Numbered from the stretch's first letter, positions 37,921-45,968 are shown. The stretch is 64,000 nt of DNA from Shewanella gelidimarina (GCF_023283945.1 NZ_JAKIKW010000022.1:1-64000); one strand, 5' to 3'. A program made the numbers and translations. The notes: generated from the letters alone by a model not told the origin.

Positions 37921-37934
37921 ACTATTGTAACAGT
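37921..37934. promoter_or_regulatory. Second copy of the element operator
   Basis: ACTATT-GT-AACAGT differs by one base from the palindrome at 37259-37272. It lies about 83 bp before the first tiny ORF. Confidence 0.5.
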
Positions 37935-38016
37935 AGTAATCTTAGCCGTCCGCGTAGTGTAAATCAATACATATATTCCCCAATGGGGACTAGTTGAATA
38001 TTACTAGGAGTCAGAA

Positions 38017-38148
38017 ATGACCTGTAATTTGAATTTACACAACAAATTGAGAGTTAGAACTCCGATTTGCGAGAACGCGGGAATCCAGCTTTGCTTGTGG
38101 TGTGCCCGTACTGATATTAACTGTACAGAGGGCTACTGCTATGAGTAA
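38017..38148 (+). CDS. 43-aa Cys-rich small protein
   Basis: ATG with AGGAG five bases upstream (taggagtcagaaATG). The 43-residue product has six Cys (3, 18, 26, 29, 36, 41), including a CLWC pair, so a small zinc- or disulfide-bound fold is possible. No family recognised. Its stop overlaps the start of the next ORF, which argues that both are translated. Confidence 0.55.
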   Translation: MTCNLNLHNKLRVRTPICENAGIQLCLWCARTDINCTEGYCYE

Positions 38149-38269
38149 GAAAGATTATACCCACATTGAAGATGGTTACGTTTACTGCACCAAGGTTAAA
38201 CATTGGCGCTCCGGTAAATTCATCTACCCAAAGACATCGAAATACTTCCGATTTAAGATTGGAAAGTAA
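38141..38269 (+). CDS. 42-aa basic small protein
   Basis: Starts inside the end of the previous ORF (ATGAGTAA overlap), a translational-coupling arrangement. The 42-residue product is basic and aromatic (MSKKDYTHIEDGYVYCTKV at the start, RFKIGK at the end), which suits RNA or DNA binding, but no family is recognised. A terminator hairpin follows directly. Confidence 0.55.
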   Translation: MSKKDYTHIEDGYVYCTKVKHWRSGKFIYPKTSKYFRFKIGK

Positions 38270-38280
38270 GCGATAGTCCC

Positions 38281-38306
38281 TAAGACCCGCTATGTGCGGG
38301 TCTTAT
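38281..38306 (+). terminator. Terminator after the tiny ORFs
   Basis: AAGACCCGC, loop TATGT, GCGGGTCTTATTAT: 9-bp stem with a weak T-run. Confidence 0.65.
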
Positions 38307-38670
38307 TATATCTTTAAGTGGTAGATAACGACCCTATGGTTTTAAATTCCTTCAGCCTCAATGCTGCATGGGAGTAGCTATAAAATACAGCTTGTTGTTT
38401 AAACTCATTTTGAGGCGTGCGTTTGCTAGCTAAGGTGGTGTCTCTTTTTTTTCTCAAGTGAGACTATTGATAACGGCGTGTTCACTAAGTATGCCTGAGT
38501 GAATAGAGCCTTTCGTGTTGAGCCATGCGGTTTTGAAGGTTAACTGAACACATCGAAATGAAATGTATTTGCTTATAAACTGAATGCAGCTAGATGTGCC
38601 CATTGTTGCTATGGCGGAGAAGAACTTCTGTAACGTAAAGTGCAGATAACAACAATATTTTGAATGTGGC
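38307..38670. other. Intergenic region before the serine recombinase gene
   Basis: About 360 bp between a plus-strand terminator and the stop of the minus-strand recombinase. No gene or clear repeat seen. Confidence 0.4.
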
Positions 38671-39222
38671 TCAATGACTTGCTTTGATCTTGTAAACCGT
38701 AGAAACCCCGATCTTTAACTGTTCGGCCACAGCTTTTACAGTCAGACCTTGGGCGAGTAATTCTTCTACCTGCTCTTTGCTGACCTTTATGCTCGGTCTG
38801 CCCATGTGTTTACCTTTGGCTTTAGCAGCTGCTATACCTTCAGCTTGTCGCTCTCTGATTAATCCGCGTTCCATTTCAGCCACACTGGCTAGAATAGACA
38901 GCACACCTTTCTGAGCGGCCGTCATCGAACCGTAGAAGCTCATTCCTTCTTTATGAAATTGTATGCCGACCCCTTTAGAGCTTAGATGCTCTACAAGCTT
39001 TACAGCGTCTCCAGCCCCAGAACGACAGACACGATCTAAAGAGTGAATATGCAATATATCGCCTTCTCTAAGGTAATTGATGCATTCATCTAAAACTGGG
39101 CGCTTGATACTGCTTGCTGATGCCTTTTCTTCAAACACCTTGTCTATTTCAATATTCGGAAATGTTTGACGGTCAGTGTTTTGCTCAATGGTTGAGACTC
39201 GAATATAGGCGATGTTTGACAT
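38671..39222 (-). CDS. Serine recombinase (resolvase/invertase family)
   Basis: 183 aa, typical for Hin/Pin/Tn3-resolvase proteins. The catalytic domain has YIRVST with nucleophile S10 and R8, SLDRVCRSG with R64 and R67, and EMERGLIRERQ in the long E helix. GRPS leads into the C-terminal HTH (about 150-180). It may resolve element dimers or invert a segment. It is the main minus-strand gene of the element, and a pair of 26-bp inverted repeats lies just upstream. Confidence 0.93.
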   Translation of the reverse strand: MSNIAYIRVSTIEQNTDRQTFPNIEIDKVFEEKASASSIKRPVLDECINYLREGDILHIHSLDRVCRSGAGDAVKLVEHLSSKGVGIQFHKEGMSFYGSMTAAQKGVLSILASVAEMERGLIRERQAEGIAAAKAKGKHMGRPSIKVSKEQVEELLAQGLTVKAVAEQLKIGVSTVYKIKASH

Positions 39223-39265
39223 GTTGACTATCCATAAAGGTCTAAGAGAATTTGATAATAACCTC

Positions 39266-39320
39266 TACAAAGTAACAATTCAACCTTTATAGAGTACCTT
39301 TGTGTATATCTACAAAGGTA
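39266..39320. promoter_or_regulatory. Candidate recombination site for the serine recombinase
   Basis: Two 26-bp inverted-repeat units lie end to end: 39266-39291 (8 of 13 positions symmetrical) and 39295-39320 (11 of 13; arms TACCTTTGT / ACAAAGGTA). The unit length and position upstream of a resolvase gene fit serine-recombinase sites; function is inferred. Confidence 0.5.
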
Positions 39321-39584
39321 TGCTTTAGAGAATTCATCATAGGCTAACCATAAGCATTTGCAAAACGGCACAGGCTTTAGGGTGTTCGGTATCAACAGTA
39401 CAGTGCTTAAAGAAAAATAATAGCCTATTAATGTCATTGGGTTAAGGGAGTTGGGCGTAATATTAATGGAATGTGTGACATATTATGTCGCAACATGTAT
39501 TTTAAGTAGATATACTTACTTTAGTTAAGTGTATGAAAACCTTATACATAGACTGGTTGCTAACCTTGATGGAAGCCCTAATTC
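39321..39584. other. Promoter region of the element operon
   Basis: About 260 bp before the four-gene run. No gene supported; a 69-codon minus-strand frame covers the recombination site and is rejected. Confidence 0.4.
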
Positions 39585-39887
39585 ATGACTACTAGAACGA
39601 TAAACAGAGCAGAGATGATTGATAGACTTGATAGTGAAGGGTTGCCTCGGCACATAGCCGAAGGTTATTGCGACATAACGCTATTCGAGATACTGAATGA
39701 CGAGATCTCAACGCGTAATACCTCACAAGCTAATGCCTGTGTTCCAGCTTCCCTTGGTTCGATGAATACAAAGTGGAGGGAGGAAAAAATGGAAGTAAGC
39801 AGACAACGCACCATTAATAATGGTCATTTGGGTGGTATGCACCGAATCGCGGCATCGTTGACCAAATCAGAGGATACCCAATGTTAG
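39585..39887 (+). CDS. Hypothetical element protein, 100 aa
   Basis: Not recognised. First of four packed small genes; its last codons overlap the next start by 7 nt. Soluble, without signal peptide. The N-terminus (AEMIDRLDSEGLPRHIAEGY) is helical. Confidence 0.6.
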   Translation: MTTRTINRAEMIDRLDSEGLPRHIAEGYCDITLFEILNDEISTRNTSQANACVPASLGSMNTKWREEKMEVSRQRTINNGHLGGMHRIAASLTKSEDTQC

Positions 39888-40216
39888 AGCGTATGTATTT
39901 TTGTACAAACCTTATCGATACCGCAGAGCAAGCTATTGAGAAAGGGGAGCCTGAACAGGCTACTGCCAACTTACAAGCTTTACGGAATCTGATTAATGGC
40001 CTTAAATTTGGTGATGAATCGACATTAAAGGTGATCAATAAAGTAGCTGAAGCGACTGGAGTCGATGACCTTCAAACATTGGAGAGGTTAATTCTCGCTG
40101 GTTGCACTGTTGCTGCTAGGGGGCACGGTTCAAGCAAACAAACTTTTGCGGAGCTGCTTAAGAGAGAGGCTGGAATCGCGAAGGTCGTTACTTTGCCAAT
40201 GTTAGGAGTTAGATAA
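39881..40216 (+). CDS. Hypothetical element protein, 111 aa
   Basis: Not recognised. Largely helical (LIDTAEQAIEKGEPEQATAN) and soluble. ATGTTAG overlaps the stop of the previous gene, and the next ORF starts 1 bp after its stop, so it is part of a coupled operon. Confidence 0.6.
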   Translation: MLERMYFCTNLIDTAEQAIEKGEPEQATANLQALRNLINGLKFGDESTLKVINKVAEATGVDDLQTLERLILAGCTVAARGHGSSKQTFAELLKREAGIAKVVTLPMLGVR

Positions 40217-40217
40217 C

Positions 40218-40388
40218 ATGTCAAAACAGATTCGAGTACCTAAAGTCTTAGAGCCAACAATAGAAGGTATTGCGAGAGAGGCTGGCATGGAATATCGGCA
40301 TGTAGTGCAATACTTAATTGTTGAAGGGCTAGAAACTTTGAAGCTTAGAGCAAATGCTATTTCGTCCAACGGAGTTGATGTTGGGTAA
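40218..40388 (+). CDS. 56-aa small protein, possibly ribbon-helix-helix
   Basis: AGGAG ends 9 bases before the ATG. The 56-aa product begins MSKQIRVPKVLEPTIEGIAR, a beta strand then two helices, the outline of a small RHH (Arc/CopG-type) DNA-binding protein. Its stop overlaps the next start. Fold is inferred from outline only. It could act on the operator repeats in the element. Confidence 0.55.
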   Translation: MSKQIRVPKVLEPTIEGIAREAGMEYRHVVQYLIVEGLETLKLRANAISSNGVDVG

Positions 40389-40893
40389 GCGTACAGATCC
40401 TAAGACTCAGTCTGAGATCTTAGCCATGATAGCAGCAGGCTACACGCTTGCTGCAATATCGAAACAGTTTGGATTGAATTACCACACAGTAAGGGATATT
40501 CAAAAACGACATGGTGTGAAGTCTGGTTCGTTGAAAACCGAACTTGTGGCGCAATACCAAGAGGCACTTAAGCAATCGTTAACCAGCGAATCAATCAAAG
40601 CTCAAGCCTCGTCACTTCTAGTTGACGATCTCGCTCTTGCAACAAAACTAAGAGGGAAGTTACACGCCTTAATGGATGAGATACCAGATAAGCCATCAGA
40701 CACTAAAGAAGCGGTACAGGTGGCGAGAGCATTAACGGCTATAGCATCGAGTCTTAAGCTATCAAATGACACGTTAAGGGCGAGCTTTAAGCTCGGAGAA
40801 AAACCAGAGGAGTCGGACGAGTTACCAGAGTTAATCGTAAGAGAAATGCTTGAAGCAGAAGTGATCGAAGTTAGAGCAATTAAGCTTGAGTAA
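40378..40893 (+). CDS. Helix-turn-helix protein, 171 aa
   Basis: I use the ATG at 40378 because GGAG lies before it and it overlaps the stop of the 56-aa gene. An N-terminal HTH reads EILAMIAAGYTLAAISKQFG then LNYHTVRDIQKRHG, the resolvase/transposase or small-terminase type. The rest is helical, with a Glu-rich C-terminus. It could be a regulator, a small-terminase-like protein or an accessory to replication; I cannot choose. A longer version from an upstream start would overlap the previous gene by more. Confidence 0.75.
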   Translation: MLGKRTDPKTQSEILAMIAAGYTLAAISKQFGLNYHTVRDIQKRHGVKSGSLKTELVAQYQEALKQSLTSESIKAQASSLLVDDLALATKLRGKLHALMDEIPDKPSDTKEAVQVARALTAIASSLKLSNDTLRASFKLGEKPEESDELPELIVREMLEAEVIEVRAIKLE

Positions 40894-40928
40894 TAACCCT
40901 CAAAACAGCTTGAATAATAACCCACACG

Positions 40929-40957
40929 AAACACCTCAAATCGAGGTGTTTTTTTTT
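40929..40957 (+). terminator. Strong terminator between the HTH gene and the HUH candidate
   Basis: AAACACCTC / GAGGTGTTT, a perfect 9-bp stem with loop AAATC, then a T-run. Only 29 bases remain before the next start, too few for a full promoter plus ribosome site. Confidence 0.85.
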
Positions 40958-40986
40958 GCCTTAATGTACGCAAGGAGTGTACCGAA

Positions 40987-41958
40987 TTGACTAAAATCAA
41001 TCTAAAAAAGCCATCAATAATAGTATTTGAAGGAATCGCAAAAAAGACGATTTTCAAAAGTGAGTTTTCACCTGTGGATTCAACCCCAACCCCAGCCTTA
41101 TTGAGGGCTGTAGAATACTCGAATGTAGCAGGAATGGACGCTCAACCAGTATATCCTTTTAAGAGATATACTAAACCCTTATTCACTCATACCAAGGTTG
41201 GAAATAAAAGACATATAGAATCGCTAATTCCTCAAAAAGAAGGGCTGGGTAAAAGGTATTTTTCAAGAGATTTAGAGACTGCTTTTTTAGTTCTAAAAGA
41301 CATCGCTCAAATAAAAGAAAATCAAGCAACAATTGTGTTTGGTACCGTCAGTTTCTCAAAGGAGTCAAAAGCCAGAATTAATCGCACACCGGATCATGCA
41401 AAAGCGTATGGAAAGCTCTTAAGGGAGCGCCTCTGGAATGAGCCAACAATTATCGTGCTTGAGAGTAGCCCAATAAAGCCTGAAGATGAGGCTACAGAGG
41501 CTACAGACGGTATAGAGATTACACACGCTCATGTCATTACTATTATCAGAGAAGCGCCTGAATCAACTTTAAAGCGTCTTAGAAAGATTTTAAAATTCGA
41601 TAACCCAAGCACAAAGAATGCAGTCGTGGTTGCAACTGATTATATCTTGAAGCAACCATATACAGAGCTTATTGAGCTAGAGGAAGAGCAGTTCGGATCA
41701 TTGCCGACGAAAGAAGGGAAAGCGCATCCTTACTGGTTAGGCTCATGGCGCCAGACTGATAGTGATGAAGTAAAAAGGCGTGTTCCAGTTAATATCGCTA
41801 GTAGTGATTACATATCTAAAGAGTTCGGTAAGATGGAAGCTCGTAAAAGGTATGGCTTTATTCATTTTGGCAACCTACGCGGATTAAAGGTTAAAGAGCG
41901 GATAGAAACCACAAGAGAGTTCAAGCGAAAGTACAAGTCCACTAGCCGCGAGTCATAA
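40987..41958 (+). CDS. Candidate HUH-type replication endonuclease
   Basis: 323 aa from a TTG start with AAGGAG nine bases before it; no ATG exists near the N-terminus. The centre follows HUH replication initiators: a strand like motif 1 (TIVFGTVSF, 115-123), helix AKAYGKLLRERLW (138-150), strand TIIVLES, then ITHAHVITII with H180-A-H182 as the HUH metal pair. The C-terminal part has SSDYISKEFGK with Y275 and K278 as candidate nicking Tyr and Lys, followed by basic RKRYGFIHFG. Y219/K222 (DYILKQP) is an alternative. Established for the family: HUH Rep proteins nick one strand and start rolling-circle replication. This assignment is from motif order only. Confidence 0.6.
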   Translation: MTKINLKKPSIIVFEGIAKKTIFKSEFSPVDSTPTPALLRAVEYSNVAGMDAQPVYPFKRYTKPLFTHTKVGNKRHIESLIPQKEGLGKRYFSRDLETAFLVLKDIAQIKENQATIVFGTVSFSKESKARINRTPDHAKAYGKLLRERLWNEPTIIVLESSPIKPEDEATEATDGIEITHAHVITIIREAPESTLKRLRKILKFDNPSTKNAVVVATDYILKQPYTELIELEEEQFGSLPTKEGKAHPYWLGSWRQTDSDEVKRRVPVNIASSDYISKEFGKMEARKRYGFIHFGNLRGLKVKERIETTREFKRKYKSTSRES

Positions 41959-42066
41959 AACCTAAAGTCCTAGAACAATACGACTTGCCTTAATCGAACT
42001 GGGAGATTGTTTTAGAGGTGTTTTTTGAAAATACCCCCAAACAATCCCCCATATTTTGACTCAATA

Positions 42067-42405
42067 TTAGAGGTTCAATGAGCTTCCGTTTGAAGCCGAT
42101 ACGGTTTTGTTAGACATTACCTGCTCTATTTCATATTTCTTTGCAAGAACAACAAATTCAGCCCAGATATCGTATGAAAGACAGATCTTCCTTCTAAGTT
42201 GCTTGGTATCTGAGCTATTACTCAAGGCCAAAATTGCAGCATGCAAGCGTATGTACTCATCACTAGAAGGTTTCTTGCGCCGACTGATAATTTCACCATT
42301 TATTGTCCCTTTTAAAGACCAACTAGGATGATCCTTCTTCTCCATGCAGTACACAGATATTATGGTGTAATCTTGATTCGCTTTTATGACTATATACATT
42401 TTCAC
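42067..42405 (-). CDS. Hypothetical element protein, 112 aa
   Basis: Not recognised. Soluble and basic in the middle (EIISRRKKPSSDEYIRLHAA), with a helical C-terminal half. It faces back into the element from the attR side. An A/G-rich stretch lies before its ATG. Confidence 0.6.
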   Translation of the reverse strand: MKMYIVIKANQDYTIISVYCMEKKDHPSWSLKGTINGEIISRRKKPSSDEYIRLHAAILALSNSSDTKQLRRKICLSYDIWAEFVVLAKKYEIEQVMSNKTVSASNGSSLNL

Positions 42406-42801
42406 TCCAAATTATTTGGCGGTAATCTACCATCTAATAGAGGGGGGGTAATCATACAAGTCACATTATGTGAGGTGTGTAACCTATTGAAATTACTGGT
42501 GATAAGTAAGTGCTTACTGAACTGTAAAGCTTAATTATTCATACTTGTATGATGTTCTGAAAGGAGTATTGATAAATCAATACGTTAGCATTTTGATGAA
42601 TTGAGCGTTATTAACACTGGGTGGAAGTAGTTTACTTAATACTAATGTTAGAGCAAATTTGAAATAGTCTTTAATTCGTTAGTTGATTGGAATATGCTTA
42701 TTAAAGTATGAGTACCAAACTGTGCTACAAAGTGGGATACAAATGGCTCTAAATAGCCCGTATCCGTTGTTATAACTGAACAGAATTCGCTGTGAGGGGT
42801 T
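42406..42801. other. Right end of the element, non-coding
   Basis: AT-rich, no gene seen. CTGTGCTACAAAGTGGG at 42720-42736 repeats exactly at 35017-35033 beside attL. In the joined circle the two copies would flank the core on either side, as integrase arm sites do. Both ends also carry GTGAGGGGT (near 36533 and 42791). Confidence 0.5.
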
Positions 42802-42880
42802 GGCTTATCGGCCAACTCACCCATTCAAGCAAAAGGCCTCACAGCAATGTGAGGCCTTTTGTTTTTCTACCTGTGCTACA
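42802..42880. repeat. Right attachment repeat (attR)
   Basis: Copy of the rnpB 3' end and terminator: exact at 42802-42819 and 42833-42860, near-identical to 42880. Only the last bases of the RNA are copied, so it is a displaced chromosomal end rather than a second rnpB. Confidence 0.85.
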
Positions 42881-43373
42881 TGATGTGCCGCAAACGGGTA
42901 CACCTAACATCCCCCCGACATCCCCTATATCACTTCAAGATGATATCGCGTACTACGAGCACTAGAGTCAGGCTTGACCAAACAACCAGATCCCACGAGT
43001 GTATTAAGATAACGCTTGGTTGAGTTTAACCTTTCTTAGGGGGGTCGATGGTGGATTCATCCCACGAAAACCTAAACCAGTTATCTTGTTACCATATCCA
43101 TATCCATATCCATATCCATATCCATATCCATATCCATATCCATATCCATATCGATATCGATATAGCTACCTGATACAAAAAGCAGTCAATTTCATCAGGG
43201 TATGATTCAAATAAAGCGCTTAATCAACTCATAAGCTGATGCGTTTGTTGCTACGCAGAATGTGGCTGCTAGAGCCAAATGAAGATACATCAAATGATAT
43301 TTGATGACGTGCCATATTGGTTTTCTACTTTTAAGCCACGACTTATTAGACTTCAGCATCACCGATTTCCAAT
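42881..43373. other. Non-coding region between attR and the porin gene
   Basis: No supported gene. A 61-codon frame at 43020-43205 is mostly a Tyr-Pro run encoded by the hexamer repeat and is not called. Confidence 0.5.
43092..43163 (+). repeat. Hexamer microsatellite (CCATAT)n
   Basis: Ten perfect CCATAT units (43092-43151) followed by two CGATAT variants. In the open frame it would encode a Tyr-Pro run. Likely to vary in copy number between strains. Confidence 0.95.
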
Positions 43374-43413
43374 AAAAAAAGCCGCGTTCCTGAAGGGATG
43401 CGGCTTTTTGTTT
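43374..43413. terminator. Terminator downstream of the porin gene
   Basis: GCCGCGTTCC, loop TGAA, GGGATGCGGC with A-run before and T-run after. It ends the minus-strand transporter-porin transcript. Confidence 0.85.
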
Positions 43414-43452
43414 GCTTAAGCTATCTCTAGCTTATCAAGACTATTTTTATGC

Positions 43453-44715
43453 TTAGAAATAATAACCAAAGTTAATATTAAAGCGCTTGTTGGTGTCACC
43501 ATCACCGACCATAGTGCCGCCGATAAAAGGCTGGTTCTCACCGACAACAAAGTCGAAATAGGTGTAGAGTCCGCCGGCAGTTACCGCCATGCCTGTGACA
43601 TTCATAAAGGTATCTTCTAAATCCGCAGACTTATCAGTAACCAATGAGTAGTCGTTATAGAATGTTAGGTTTGATATCGGTCCAATATTAACCGGTAGGC
43701 TGTATGCTACGTTAGCGATGTAAGTCGTCGCTTCTGCTGGAATAGAGTCGTAGAAGTGGTATGCCGCTACGACTATACGTTCAACATCCATACCATCAAC
43801 GTCGTACTTATAATCGGTTAATTGCAGCTTAACATTCCAACGGTCGTAGTTAACAACACTGTGGATTGCGGCGGCAACGTTGTCGCCATCAGTGCCGTTG
43901 GCAATTTCAAGCTGGCCAGCTTGAACTGATGCACCGAGTTCAACGGCAACATCATTAAATGCGAAGTTATGGGCATAACGCGCGTTGAAGGTGTTTACTT
44001 CGCCAGCGGCATAACCGTCAGTTGGGGCATCGTAGATCCCTTCTCCAGGTAGGCGAATACCAACAACATCGTAGGCGTAACGATCAGTTCGGTCAGAGAC
44101 ATAGCCGTCAAGTCCGCCTTGCTCATCATTCTTGTAGAAGGCTAAATCAAGTCGATTATTCTCGCCTGTGTATTTGTAATTTAGGCCCATATCGTAGTCA
44201 TCTTCTAAGCCTAAGTAGAAGTTAGAGCTGAAGAAGTAGTTATTTGATGCGTAAGTTAGAATACCGAAAGGGACTTGAGTGACACCAATTTTACCTTGCT
44301 GCTCTTCAGTAAAGTTATAACCAATCCACGCATGCTGAATTACATTCATGTATTCAAACCAACGATACTGAGCAGAGTAAATTAGGTCTTGGTAATTACC
44401 TGAAACGTCAATGCGAAATAGATCGAAATCAAAATCACCACCGCGATCAGCGTTATCATCATCAAAATCTTCATAAGAGTAATTAACACGAACGGCACCA
44501 CCAAACTTGAGGTTGTTTTCTTTTTTCTCCACCTCATTGACGATGACAACTTCTTCTACTTCTTGTGGCTTTTCAGCTGCCTTTAGCTGCTGGGCTTCTA
44601 GCTGTTCGATTCGATTTTTTAGTGCTTTAAGTTCTTCGTCTATCGGGGCGGCATTTGCATTAGCAGCTAACGCCAGGGCGATACAAGAAGCAGCAAGTGT
44701 ATAGCGATTCATCAT
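43453..44715 (-). CDS. Outer-membrane porin
   Basis: 420 aa. A signal peptide (about 1-22, ANANA-A) is followed by a short coiled coil (about 25-45, EELKALKNRIEQLEAQQL) and a long beta barrel with alternating aromatic strands ending in YYF, the terminal Phe needed by the BAM machine. The layout resembles phosphate-selective (OprO/P-like) porins with an N-terminal coiled coil. It starts 3 bp from the proV stop, so it belongs to the betaine transporter operon and may let the same solute through the outer membrane. Substrate is inferred from context. Confidence 0.85.
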   Translation of the reverse strand: MMNRYTLAASCIALALAANANAAPIDEELKALKNRIEQLEAQQLKAAEKPQEVEEVVIVNEVEKKENNLKFGGAVRVNYSYEDFDDDNADRGGDFDFDLFRIDVSGNYQDLIYSAQYRWFEYMNVIQHAWIGYNFTEEQQGKIGVTQVPFGILTYASNNYFFSSNFYLGLEDDYDMGLNYKYTGENNRLDLAFYKNDEQGGLDGYVSDRTDRYAYDVVGIRLPGEGIYDAPTDGYAAGEVNTFNARYAHNFAFNDVAVELGASVQAGQLEIANGTDGDNVAAAIHSVVNYDRWNVKLQLTDYKYDVDGMDVERIVVAAYHFYDSIPAEATTYIANVAYSLPVNIGPISNLTFYNDYSLVTDKSADLEDTFMNVTGMAVTAGGLYTYFDFVVGENQPFIGGTMVGDGDTNKRFNINFGYYF

Positions 44716-45968
44716 TTATCCTTGTTTATTAAGTTTGATTTTTGTGATTCGGTGTTGTCGGCATCATCCGTGTAGAAGTCTGATAACACGCCTGCAAGAT
44801 GAGAACGCGATAGCTCACCCTGCAAGTCACCATCGGCATCGACAACGGGCAGGGGAAAGTCGGATTCCATAGTGGTCGGAATAATACTTTCAAGCAGTGC
44901 ATCTGGTGATATCGGGGTCATTTCCTCGACCTGAAAGTCTTCCATCGGAGCATCTTTATCCGTCTTTACAGCGTCCTCCAGTGCTTCTTGGCACACTACG
45001 CCCTGAAAACCTTCATCGGTAACGTAATAGGCATAGTTGGCAGGGATCTGCTTCATCTGCTTGAGCGCTTCACCGATGGTATCGGCGGTAAGGCGAAAGG
45101 CTGGTGGCTTCATCACGGTTTCAACCGTTAAAGCTCGCGGACGGTTGACGTCTTTGACAAACGCTTCGACATAATCGTCAGCAGGGTTGAGCAAGATATC
45201 CACCGGCGCTCCCACTTGGATCAGATTGCCGTCTTTGAGGATCGCAATCCGGTCGCCAATGCGCAGCGCTTCATCGAGATCGTGAGTAATGAAGATGATG
45301 GTTTTATGCAGCTCTTTTTGCAGCTCTATGAGTTGGTCTTGCATTTCACTGCGTATCAAGGGATCAAGCGCCGAGAAAGCTTCATCCATCAGTAGAATTT
45401 CTGCATCAGTGCACAGCGCTCTCGCGAGGCCCACACGCTGTTGTTGGCCACCTGATAGCTGCGAAGGGTACTGTGCTTCATATCCGCTCAAACCAACAGT
45501 CTCTAGCCATTGATTGGCCTTGGCATTTCTGCTGGCTTTGTCTACCCCTTGTACACTGAGACCATAGGCAACATTTTCCAGTACGGTGCGATGAGGCATT
45601 AAACCAAAGCGTTGAAACACCATCGCCATTTTATTGCGACGAAATTGCTCCAACTCTTTGCTATTCAACTTCATCACATCAATGCCTTCAACCAATATCT
45701 GCCCTTCAGTGGGATCGATAAGGCGATTGAAGTGACGGATCAAAGTGGACTTTCCTGAGCCAGATAACCCCATAATGACAAAAATTTCACCTTGATGAAT
45801 GTCGAGGTTAATGGCTTTAAGGCCCACGGTATGGCCGGTTTTAGCTAGAATTTCATCTTTAGATAAACCTTCTTTAACCATCGGCATGACGTTAGCGGGT
45901 TTTTTGCCAAAGACCTTATAGAGATCTCTAATTTGAATGAGTGGCTGCGTTGATGATTGATTAGTCAT
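44712..45968 (-). CDS. proV: Glycine betaine/proline-type ABC transporter ATP-binding protein
   Basis: 418 aa from the ATG at 45968, which overlaps the proW stop (ATGACTAA); a longer frame upstream overlaps proW further and is unlikely. Walker A GLSGSGKSTL, signature LSGGQQQRVGLARAL, Walker B LLMDEAFSALDP and the H-loop ITHD are intact. The C-terminal third (about 280-410) is the CBS-pair region of the ProV/OpuA class, which senses ionic strength. It powers uptake of betaine or choline. Confidence 0.93.
   Translation of the reverse strand: MTNQSSTQPLIQIRDLYKVFGKKPANVMPMVKEGLSKDEILAKTGHTVGLKAINLDIHQGEIFVIMGLSGSGKSTLIRHFNRLIDPTEGQILVEGIDVMKLNSKELEQFRRNKMAMVFQRFGLMPHRTVLENVAYGLSVQGVDKASRNAKANQWLETVGLSGYEAQYPSQLSGGQQQRVGLARALCTDAEILLMDEAFSALDPLIRSEMQDQLIELQKELHKTIIFITHDLDEALRIGDRIAILKDGNLIQVGAPVDILLNPADDYVEAFVKDVNRPRALTVETVMKPPAFRLTADTIGEALKQMKQIPANYAYYVTDEGFQGVVCQEALEDAVKTDKDAPMEDFQVEEMTPISPDALLESIIPTTMESDFPLPVVDADGDLQGELSRSHLAGVLSDFYTDDADNTESQKSNLINKDK

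Noticed and set aside
39228..39437. 69-codon minus-strand frame upstream of the serine recombinase
   Set aside because: Covers the inverted repeats and has no ribosome site.
37339..42405. Known antiphage or toxin-antitoxin system in the element
   Set aside because: None of the proteins shows recognisable defence motifs; the two tiny ORFs are noted only as unknowns.
42802..42880. Second rnpB gene
   Set aside because: Only the last 18 bases of the RNA and the terminator are copied; no conserved core is present.
37097..42999. Twelve-base match CTCGTGGGATCT at 37097-37108 and inverted at 42988-42999, one inside and one outside the element
   Set aside because: Short, single match among many comparisons; the outside copy lies beyond attR and has no related context.
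43059..43170. CRISPR-like array at the short repeats
   Set aside because: The units are 6 bp with no spacers; it is a microsatellite.
43020..43205. 61-codon frame with a long Tyr-Pro run
   Set aside because: The run is the hexamer microsatellite read in frame.
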